NCBI GenBank assembly: GCA_947568835.1
Contig: OX387603.1
Location: 17,322,651-17,386,650, forward strand
DNA: 64,000 nt
Direction: 5' to 3'
DNA from: Protonemura montana
Taxonomy: Eukaryota; Arthropoda; Insecta; Plecoptera; Nemouridae
The notes below the pieces were generated by a model that worked only from the letters and a program-made list of their open reading frames with translations, did no database searches and had not been told where the DNA came from. Below, in pieces: positions 1 to 10,500 of the stretch (positions within the stretch are counted from its first letter, which is position 1; every line of letters starts with the position of its first letter). The position numbers and the translations under genes were made by a program.

Positions 1-1616
1 GTGGCCCCATTACAAACTATCTTCAAGCTCAAATGAAGTGTTTGTACGACAACTGCGTTCCTCTTGCCCGGCGCAGCTAAAAATTGCGGATATCTTGTGG
101 TCTACAAACTCGTTTTAAAAATTTTAAAGTTTTTTTAGAAATTTCGATACAGCCCTTCGATAACGCGATATAAAAATGTTTTGGTTTGGATATCTGTATC
201 CAAACCAAAACACACAGCAGAGAGTCCATTCTAGCTCAGAAGATAGCGTTTCTTGTTCAGTTTGATTGCTGTACACAAATTACAAAAAAAATATATAACA
301 AAGCTACCACAATCTAAGTGCTGGTGAACCAAAAAGTCAGTTAAATTTCCTGTAGATGATCAAAGAAAGTCGAGACAAGCTTGCACCTAAAAAGTCCCTA
401 GGGTGTTATATTACTAATCTCCTCTTTTAGAGCCGATATCGATGACAAGGAATAGTGGTTAGGAGCGACAGTGTTTACAGCTTTCACAGTAAGCTTATAG
501 CATATTTTTAACAAACCAGATTATTCGGTCATTCAATTGGAAATAGTAACAGAAATCGCTGAGAATTGGGTGCGACATGGTGCAATATATTTTTATCTCG
601 GATTTTGATTGCGGTTTTCAACATGTTCAGAAATTCTAAAACTCATTGACTTCCCCAGAAACACCTTCGCTCCTCTGAGATATACTTGGCGAGTGTGATA
701 GATATTTCCCGGTGCAATACTTGCTAACCGCCCCACCAAGTCTCAGCTTTGCAACGTGGAGATTGAAACGAGTCGAGTCGAAAATCATGATCTGAAAAAT
801 GAAATACGACTGATTTCCTACGCACTCTTACTTCAATCAAATAAAACGCCTATGCCTGATTTTCCGATCCGATTTCCCAATCTTTGAACGTCTCGTCTGC
901 CACTGACGAATAGAAGTCCTTTTGAGATTCCACTACAACAAAAAAAAAGCGCGCGCATGTCTCGAGTGAAATTTATTTCCTCGGATACGTTCGGAAAACT
1001 TGGCCAACTCGTGAATTGATGTTGATCTCGTGGTAAATTAATAATTGGCTAAGAAGACTCGGGCTCGTGCCTTACAGACAGCTTTATGGGTAGCTGCAGC
1101 AATGAGCTAATTAAGAACTCGCTAAAATCAATTAGCAGCGCCCAGATCTTTTGAACAACTTTGGAAATAAGTCCTCTGCCTCTTTAACGCTCCACTTCTC
1201 ATCCCTGCGAATGCTTTTGGCATTTTTAATCGAAATTGCTTATCGTAATGAAGAAGTCAACGTCTAAAGATTTCATTATTGGTTACATAATCTGCTGACA
1301 AAGTCTCGGAACAAATCTGTGCACAGCTTCAATATAGTCTTACTCTCAGAGCGTTGATGTTAAACTGTCTTCGCAAGAAATAGAAGCCAAATGATGACCG
1401 ACAAAAATGGGAGATGCTACTTAATGGAGTCATCATCGTTTTGAGTGTTAAGAACTTTTATTTTGTTATTCCTTGCATATAACTCGCATTTAAGCCTGGC
1501 TTACGCTCTATTACAATGTATTAATGCTACGATTTTTATAAGATTGTGTACATATATCGATATTTATAGTCAAAATTATTAAATTTTAGCTATTTTTTAA
1601 AGATACCGGTCACAAT

Positions 1617-1712
1617 CACCATCGGGTGAACTAACCCCACGTGTTGCCGACTCGTTTGCTCAGCAGAAAGCTTAACATTAACCCTGGCCCTCTGACTTAA
1701 CCTCAATTGTTA
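1617..1712. mobile_element. Right end related to the 9019-9471 MITE
   Basis: CACCATCGGGTG, then CTCGTTTGCTCAGCAGAAAG, CTTAACATTAACCCTGG and CCCTCTGACTTAACCT match 9371-9460 in order. A matching left arm is not clearly present. Confidence 0.6.
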
Positions 1713-2029
1713 TGTCTTGAAAACTATCAAACATAACCTATCAAACTACGTATACATCCTTTTCATTTATGATAGAAACACTTCCTTCACATGTGACCCA
1801 TGAAAGGTAATGACTCTCTAAATTAATTTTAAGTTTCTGGTACCCTCTTAACATCCAGCAGTAATCATTTGAGAGGTAAAGTTAGTTAGGTGTAACAAGT
1901 TCATACATGTAAGTTGATGTGTCTAGTAGGGTTAGCAAACACTTTCTTGCTAAGTGTGAACCACTTTGTGTCACTCAATTCCACCGATTTGTCGCTAGCT
2001 CAAGTGCAAGTTACCAACTTTCCTGCCTT

Positions 2030-2493
2030 GGTTTAACGACGCATTGTCTTCACATCAGGCTCTGAGGCACCAAATTAATGGCGTCGGTGAATAAGTGGAT
2101 GACGATGAGGATGATAATGAGGATGATGATGAACCTAATTCAGTCTAGAAAGATGGATGGGAAACCCGGTGCCAACACGAAGCCTACTTCTGTCGAAGAG
2201 CACTAAGAGGACCATTGGTTTAAAGTCCCTTCCGAAAAAAAAATCGCCATCCGCCTTCCAGCTTCCGAAAGACGGTACAACGCGAACAAAAGGATTCCTC
2301 CACAAATCCGTGCTGTAAAAATGTTGATAATTTAGGTGAATGTAGTTGTTGTACTAACTTATATATCCCTCCTACCTCTCTCCCGAACAGAACTGGTCGT
2401 GGGTATGATGATCACCCATCCAATGCCTGACTCAGAGCAGTGTTGCTTAACTTCGCTGATCTCACGAGAACCGGTGTTTCCAACACGCCAAAC
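2030..2493 (-). mobile_element. 5S-rRNA-derived SINE (SINE3-like), near full length
   Basis: Read on the - strand, the element starts TTTGGCGTGTTGGAAACACC. It then carries the 5S internal promoter: CGAAGTTAAGCAACACTG (A-box region) and GGATGGGTGA (C-box region). The body has a CGGAAGGGACTTTAA motif, the tail has a CATCATCATCC-type trinucleotide run, and it ends near GCGTCGTTAAACC. The order and spacing of the boxes match 5S rRNA, but the sequence is too diverged and the tail unrelated, so this is a SINE and not a 5S gene. It is the most complete copy of a family with six members here. Confidence 0.85.
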
Positions 2494-3076
2494 CACGCAG
2501 TCCATTCTGTAACAAAATTATCGGTTTTCATTACGGTTTCATATTGAAAAACTACGAAATTTGTCATTCTATATTGACTGTTGAATAAATTACAGTTCCA
2601 TATCAAACAGAGGCGTAATTGCCAAATAAATTACATACGGCACACCCAATGTGTTTCTTTACATCCATGAAATAATTCAAACATTCCAAGAAAAGTATCT
2701 TAACCTATCCCAGAGGACTTCGCCTTCCCCTACAACACCAAATTAGTGTCGATGTAGGTAACGTATTTACTGAGCCATTCAAGATTCACATACTATTGAA
2801 GTCGCTTCCTGCACCCTCACAAGGTACCATACAGTCTTTCCCCAACGGCGCCGATGATCAATGTTAACATGGATCTCATTTCTTCGCCGATATCTTGAAG
2901 TGCTTTGCCTGCTTATATGACGGCTACATTCTCCGAGCACCTGAGTTAATATTCGCACCGCAGTCTTCCCGGGTGCGGGGAGAGGATGAGGGGGAGGGGA
3001 TAAAATAGGGTTTGAATGGGGGAAGTGTTCAAGTGACATCTCTGAAGAAAGACACGCTTGCTACTGTGAATACCAA

Positions 3077-3134
3077 GCGCTTAGCTAGCGCTCTGCTAGC
3101 GCTCTGCTAGCGCTCGGCTAGCGCTGCTCTAGCT
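3077..3134. repeat. Tandem 11-bp repeat (GCTCTGCTAGC)
   Basis: About four to five copies of GCTAGCGCTCT or close variants follow each other. The unit contains the palindrome GCTAGC. Confidence 0.8.
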
Positions 3135-3816
3135 GAGTCCCCATGCATCGCGGTAACAGTAGATACTAGGTAGCGACAGCATACAGTATCTGTACGTAGT
3201 GAGCTCAAAAGCTGTGCATGGAGAGATTAGAGCGAGAAATATATTCACCCTCCACTCTGTTTCTACACGTTTTGAATTAATAGGATAGGAATATATTTAA
3301 ATTCCCTGGATGCCAATTAGCATGAAATATGTCAAAGACGGAAAGGATTTTTCAATGTAAGATAATTTCGCTCTGGTGTATTAACGTAGTTGGCAGTTGA
3401 AACGAAGAGAAACTTGTTTAAGCCAATGCAGAGAAGTAACTCAAGAGAGTTATAAAATGGAATTCCTTGCAAATGTCAGGCTGTTGTTAGAAAGCCCAAA
3501 TATCGGTCCGTGCCGTATCCATCCCTGCAAGACCATGTGGAGCTGAAAAGAAGCACAAGTAACGACTGGCAATTTAATCGAGATAAATTAAGATTAAGCT
3601 TAGTTTTGCAACAACATAGGTACATAGGTTTTTTTTTTTAGCAATTTGGAAAGTGATTTAAATATATTACTGAATACTAGATTTAAGATTTTAATAAATA
3701 CGTTACTTAAAAAAAAACTTCACTTTCAATTAAAAAATTTTTTTTTTCTACCTTTGTACAGGTCTATATATAACTGGATAATGAGATAGTCATTAATCTT
3801 GAACTTGGGATCATTT

Positions 3817-3836
3817 GGTTAGGTTAGGTTAGGTTA
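3817..3836. repeat. Short interstitial TTAGG run
   Basis: Four units of GGTTA lie in a row. TTAGG is the common arthropod telomere motif, but four copies could be chance. Confidence 0.5.
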
Positions 3837-4208
3837 TGCCAGAAAATAGAGTCCTACGTAAGTTTCAAGGCCATTTAATTATGTGTCATGAGTCATGACT
3901 CATGATTGCTATTATCCTTTTGTTCCTACAAGCAAAAAAAAATTCTTCAATTCATAAACGGGTTTAAAATCCCTTACGTTCTTGACCTCTTTTTCTCCAT
4001 TTCTAAGCCTCCAATTAAAAATAAATATGCAACAGAAGGAGGGAAAAATGTAAACCGGACTGGGTCATGAACCAGGAGTTTTTCTTCTGCAGAACGATCG
4101 ACACGTTTCAAACTTTAACGAGATAAATGGTCCACCAAACCACTCAAAAGTAAACTCTGTCTACTCATTATAATCAACGAATAAGTCTGTAAAAAATGTT
4201 TCTTTATA

Positions 4209-4305
4209 ATTAAGCTGTTTTTTGCTAAGCGTATAAAACCCCGTTTTTTTTAAATGCGTTTAAAAACTAGCGCTAAGGTTAGGTAAAGTAGACGCGAGTC
4301 TATAA
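4209..4305 (+). repeat. Relative of the 8394-8560 hairpin repeat (one arm)
   Basis: TTTTTTGCTAAGCGTATAAA, then CCCCGTTTT and TTAGGTAAAGTAGACGCGAG match the right arm and flank of the 8.4-8.56 kb element. The copy ends about 70 bases before a beat-like exon. Confidence 0.5.
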
Positions 4306-4377
4306 TCCATTATTCAAAATCTCTTCCACTGTTAATCTTGAATGTGAACTGACCATGCTCCCTCAATTCTGTTGCAG

Positions 4378-4586
4378 ACGGCGCCTCCGCATTGAAGCTA
4401 AAGAATCTCCTGGTGCCAAGTCACGTGGACCTCCGAGATGAGGTGACCTTGGTGTGTGAGTTCGACCTTGGCGGCAAGGGACTCTACTCCATCAAGTGGT
4501 ACAAGGACGAGTACGAGTTCTACCGGTACATGCCAGACAATAGGCCGCCGGACCAGTCCTTCCCTGTGCCCGGAATCCACCTTGAT
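4378..4586 (+). CDS. beat: beat-like exon a: N-terminal half of Ig domain 1
   Basis: The acceptor is gttgcag|AC and the donor is GAT|GTGAGT. The exon starts inside a codon (one base comes from upstream) and ends in phase 0 after GIHLD. It encodes 69 full codons, including the Beat hallmarks [26 protein letters not shown] and EFYRYMP. The frame stays open about 155 bases into the intron, but splicing at GTGAGT joins cleanly to the next exon. GC and codon use are higher than in the flanking introns. Confidence 0.92.
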
Positions 4587-7500
4587 GTGAGTGCCTGCAA
4601 CCAGCAGCTGATTTTACTTTGTACCTACAGACCAGCCCGCGAGCGGCGAGAAACGATTTCAGCCCAAGGACTCAGCTATGATTTCAGAGACGGGATTTTA
4701 GAATGCTTATTATATCTGCAAAATAATTCGTTATATGGTTTTAGTTGCTAGGAAAATTCTAAAGAGAGTCTGAAAAAGAAAAGATCTTGGCACATCAAAA
4801 GCTTTAGAGCAAAAGTGAAATGGCGGACATCAGCGGAGATGATTTGTAGTGTGTTTTTGTTAATGACAGTTGGTCCGCATGTCACCCTAAAACGACTGGT
4901 GGCACCGGCTAAAAAGCTAATTTTTTCCTTAGCAAAAGAAACTTTTTTCCTAAAAATTTTCTTGGTTTTACTAGAAGTCCATGTTTTTTACCAGAGTTTA
5001 AAATAGGTGTGGTTGTCTGCCAATAATTTCTGTAAAATACTTGTCTGTAGTTGAAGATATTTCAAGCAGTTAATTATTAATTATTAGTTAATTTACCAAA
5101 ATAGCACTAGAGTTTGACCACACACGTAGTCTGTAATTTCGAGCAGAAAACACACACAGAGACAGGAATATGGCGCAAGCATCTAAAAAAACTAACCTAG
5201 GGCTGTACACAAAACAAGTAGCAAAATCTGTATATCCCGCTCGCCCAGCTCTAGTTGTAGCTACTACAGTTGGTACGCAATGAAAGATGAAACAAAAGTT
5301 ATAATCCAAAGTTCGAAGGCAAAGTCAATTTCAATTCGCGTCAAATTCGCACCTCAGAGCTACCTAGCACGCAACTCGCAACACGCCCGGATATTTGAGT
5401 TAAGTTTCCATTGCTTTATTTGCGCGTACTCGAAGAGCCCGAAGCAGTCTCCCAATCTTATCTAGGTGCTGTGAAGATAATGTCAGAGATTGACTTCTGA
5501 TGCTGAGATTTTCAACTCTGAGCAAAGATTCATTTTGTTTCGCTTCCTTTTGTCATCAGTTCAGTACAAGGTATTTTTTTTATTGCTTTTCTTATACTTC
5601 CGAAATAATCCGCCCGTAAATTAACTCCTGTAATTAAATTGTAAATCTTGCCATCTTTAATTGCCAACTGGAGCTTGTATCACTTTATATTGCTTTCGGT
5701 GCGCTTTAGAGAAGTGGAGCTGAGCTGCTTTGTGCTTCGTTATATTGTTAGACTGCGACTAGATTGGATAATATAAAGAATAAAGAAAGTCAGTATTTTT
5801 CTCATTAAAAATACAGAGCATGTATCTTTCTTTCCTTTTCATTTATCTTTTAGATCATAAAAATATAATGACAGCGTGTGATTGTTACAAATTAAATGCT
5901 CTAGGAGAGAGAAGAATAATACAAACCAGAAATAGAACAAGAACAATACATTATCAGTTCATTAATAATAATGTTTACGAATGTCTGTTGTGTTCATCTG
6001 TACCTTCTGGTTATTTGCCCTTTTATAATTTGTACCACTTATGCAATTTTACTTCTCATCACTCAACTGTTTATATAGCTAGGGTTGTTTTGTCTATTCA
6101 ATGACCAGTACAACTTTGATTCTGTCTTTCATATAAATGAGAAAAGAGTCGAGATTTTAATTTTTCTCAAAGAAAAGCTACAATTCAGTTATTCAATTCA
6201 TGTAACTCAACTTTTGTAAAACAACATTCTTAGAAAGATTGCAAGATATAATATTTTAGCGAACAACGAAGGAAGCAATATCAATGAATTTCCTCCAACC
6301 CGTCAAAAGAAAATGCTTGTATTTGACCTGGTTTTCCCGAGCTATTGTTCCAGTGTGGGCGACAAGGAAACAAACCACGAAAAAACTCGGTACAAAATTC
6401 CTATCCCGTCTTTCTTTCGGATAGAACTTTTATGAACGAAAAACCAGCGGAAGGATAAGGCAGCTCATGCGTTTTGCTTGGCGCGTTATCACACTCAAAT
6501 ACATTGACAATGTTGAGAAGGAAAAATAAGTACCTAAAGATTTGTAAAATTCTTATTTGATGAAGATTTTGAACTGTCTTACCAATTGATAGGGGATCAA
6601 CAGTTAAATAGGATAACAAATGAGCCCTTGCGAGACGGGTGGCAGGTAAAAGTTAGAAAAAAAAAAATCCGAAAAATCACCTATTTGCAATTGAACCAAC
6701 GAATTAAAAAATAATGAACATTCGTTTTTTTAAATCACATCCATTCTTCTCTTTCAGTTTTAGTGGTAGGATATTGTAAAATAGGCAGCCTGCATGAAGC
6801 TCCTTTCTTATAAATGAGGTCATAATATGCATTTGCGCTGGCTGAAGATAAGCTATTTTCATTTCGAATGCATTAAAGATTGCATTAAAAATATATAAAC
6901 AAGTTAGAGTAATTATCTTAAAACATTTAAACAAAAGTCTGCATGAGTATTTTATCCATGTCAAAGTACATGGTCCACACTAGCCTTTGCCATAAATTAA
7001 GTGCACGCTTCTGCAATGTAAACAATCTTTTACATTTTGATGCACTTCCCCATAGGATTACCCCGTAGGATAGTCTTGATTCTGTGTTAGAAAAATATAC
7101 CAGCCTAGCAGTTTCCGGTGTCGTTACTTGCACCAACCTTTTTATGAGGTAGCAGTCGGAGGCCACCTTTTTACTCGGGTCATTGACGTGACTTTCCCAA
7201 TTGAGAGTTTTGTCTATTATAATTCGACTTTCGTACGTTTGTTTATGCGACGTCCTAAATTGTGAGATTACTGTCTTTTCCTGGTTTAAGAAAAGTCTAT
7301 TATCATTACACCAGTTAAGCATTTTCTGAGTGGCTGTGTTTGTTATTTCCCCGGCATTTTTTCCGCTTGAATGCATAAATTGACTGGTATCGTCAGCATA
7401 GAGTACAAGTCGGCCTGTTTTAGAGTATTTGGGCAGGTAATTTGTGAACAGAATAAATAGGAGTGGAGATAAGATGCCGCCCTATGGGACACCAGTGGTT

Positions 7501-10500
7501 ATTACCGATTCAAATGACTTGGTGGTAAAACCCAAAAAAATGCACATCGATAGATTCAAGTGACTTGCCTCAGATGCATTTTCCCTAAAATGTACTAATC
7601 TCATCTCATCTCTCTTTCCAGCTGAATCGGTCCAACATGACCACCGTACGTCTCAAGCAGCTGAGCTTCAATAGCAGCGGCACCTACCGATGCGAAGTAT
7701 CCACAGAGGGGCCGAACTTTATCACGGTCATCGAGAAGGGCAACATGACTGTGATGGGTGAGTACCTACCTACGACCTCTCACCCTTTTACGATCCGGCC
7801 TCGTTAGCTTGTTTTATGGGCGAACCAGAGGGGTAAAGTGCACGCGCCAGGGGCAAAATGTCGAATCATTCGTGTCAGTGGCTTGCCGCAAAGAGCGGGG
7901 GGATCTACGAGAATACCTTGAGACATAAATTTGAATTAGGTACTGCCGTAGAAGTGAAATGTATTCGCGAAATAATAGCAGATTTGGTTTGGTGAATGGT
8001 TGCTGAGAAAATATTGCTGTTTGTCTTTTCAGACTTCGTAAAAAAAATAATTGGGTATGTTCTAGAGGCATGTTTTTTTTTAAACTGGCAGTGAATAACA
8101 GAAAAATTCTTGTTAGTGCGACGGCTCCATATTGAAATCTGTCACAATAGAATGTTCCAAACAGCCAGAGGAAGATATCTTCTATTTCATACAATGGGGT
8201 GGGACTAAGGACATCCGGTGTTTCCACTAATTTCCTTATCAAATGCGCAACGGCGAATAGTTTTCAGAAAGATTTCCTTTTTATAAAATAGAAATAATAT
8301 CTCGTCAAATAAAATAACGATAGCCTAAAAAACTGAAATAAAAATAACGTTACTAGTAAATACTTAAACTAGTAAAAAAAAGATATATATTTGAAACTGG
8401 GTTTTTGAGTGCTAAGTAAAAATCAACTCATTTCTTTTTAGTGAAAAATTAGGGAAAAATCAGTTGATTTTTGCTAAGCATCCAAAAGCCCAGTTTATCA
8501 TATTTTTTATTTTTTTGAAAACTTGTACAAAGATTAGATAAAGTAGGCATGAATCTAAAAACAGAACAGTTGGCGAGCTTGAATTTCAAAGCCACTCGTG
8601 GCATTTAAACCGCAGGAACGCATCGAGATAGTGGAAAATAATTAACGACCACAAAATAGAATCTGTCTTCAGTAGGAATGTAACATCCTAAATGTTACAC
8701 TCTCATATTCCAGCCATCCTCTTTCCGCCTCAGACGAGTCGTCGAATTTGGACAAGAGAACCCCGGTGTAGATCTCTCCGGATAGCTGGCTCACAATAAT
8801 GCGGCTAATTTATCGAACGCGAACGCGAACGCCATGTTCAATTAATGAGGCTTGTAACATATAAACCAATTTACGTAACATTACGAGGACAGGTTGATGT
8901 ATCAAAACTCTAGTTGTCATGTCTTGTTGGCGAACTTATCTGTGCAGCTTCGTGTAATTAGCTAGGAGTTCAGTTACTCTGTACGGAACCTTGCAGTACG
9001 TCTAATTCGGTTACACCGTTGAGTTTATAGGGACAGTCAGAGGGCCAGCGCTAATGTTAAACCTAAATTCATTGTTAAATGAATTAAATGTTAGTGATTA
9101 AATGATAATGTTAAAAAAAAAGTTAAATGTCAAAATGTTTAACTTTTTTCGTGAATAATTACCGCCAAATGTCTAGTTAGTCTAGTTAGTCTAGTTAGTC
9201 TATGTTGTGTCTAGTAAGTACTTACTCTACCAACCAAAATGGAGGACACTACTATAGTCCCGGTAGGATAAGAAGGTACATTTTAGAAGCTCTGTCAGAC
9301 GATCTCAGCATTTCCATAGCTACCAAAAGTTAAACCTACCATTGAATGTCTCTTTTTAAATGACTGTAAACACCATCGGGTGGCATCTGCCGTTACCGCG
9401 CTCTACCGTCTCGTTTGCTCAGCAGAAAGTTTAACACAAACGCTGCTCCTCTGACTACACCTGTAAACAACGTTCTAATCAACCATGTAATACTCGTGTA
9501 TTTTCTTACACTATTGCACCCTTGTTGACGTTAAAGATAAAGCACCTAGCAATAATAATAGTTTAGTTACACCGAGCAACATCCATGAACAGAGCTTGCT
9601 TATTATTGCATTGAGAATTGAGTTCATGTCTGATTACGGTGCTTCAGAAATTATGATAAAGATGAGACTTTAGGAAAATACGGTTTGCATGGTCCTCGTG
9701 GATATAATGAAAAACAAATCCAAGCCATTGCCAGATCATTAGGCACAAATCGTTATACTAAGTCTGTTCACAAGAGGACCATTACTATACGGTTCAACAG
9801 ATGCATTGAAACCGAAAGGTTTTGCATGTTGGAAACACCGGTTCTCAAGAGATCTCCGAAGTTCAGCAACACTGCGCTGAGTCAGGTATTGGATGGGTGA
9901 CCATCATACTTATGACCAGTTCTGTTTAGGAAAGAGGCTGGAGGCTGGAGGCATGAAAGTTGGTACAGCAACTTCATTCGCCTTGCTTAACAACCTCTCG
10001 ACGGCATGGGTTTGTGGAGGAAACTTGCTGTTCGAGTTGTACCGTCCTTCGGAAGGGACTTTAAACAGGTGGTCCCCTTGGTGTTCTTCGACAGGAGTAG
10101 GCTACTAGCCGGCACCTGGTTTCCCCTCCTCCCTTCTAGGCTAGGTTAGTTTCATCATCGTCCTCATCATCAACATCTCATTCACCACACATTATTCTCA
10201 TTCTCATTAGACCAGTGCCGCAAGGCCAGTTGTCAAAACAGTGCGTCTTTATACACCACAAATCAACAATAGCTGCATTGTGGGAACCAGTTGAAAAAAA
10301 ACGCAAATTCACATTCTCGGAAAACTGTGCTGAAAATGTTTCTCGTGATGCTGATGGAAACCCATTATTCTGAGAATAAACTATTCAATATAAACAAAAG
10401 TTAACTGAATATATTGAAACAATTGGCGACCCTAAGCGCTGCTAGCGAGTGATATCACTGATCACTGCATTGCTGGTCTGTGCCGATATATAATTACAAA

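Larger units (their letters stand above)
1..4377 (+). other. Upstream intron of the beat-like gene (partial)
   Basis: No coding exon was recognised. The stretch holds a MITE-like end near 1.65 kb, a full 5S-derived SINE (2030-2493), an 11-bp tandem repeat (3077-3134), a short TTAGG run and a hairpin-repeat relative (4209-4305) just before the exon. The small open frames show no domain and no codon pattern like the exons. Confidence 0.7.

Noticed and set aside
7814-8242. 142-codon open frame on the - strand
   Set aside because: It lies in the intron just after the donor at 7757 and shows no recognisable domain; probably chance in a mobile-element-rich stretch.
9823-9905. A genuine 5S rRNA gene
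   Set aside because: Only the internal promoter part resembles 5S rRNA; it is diverged and followed by a SINE body and tail.
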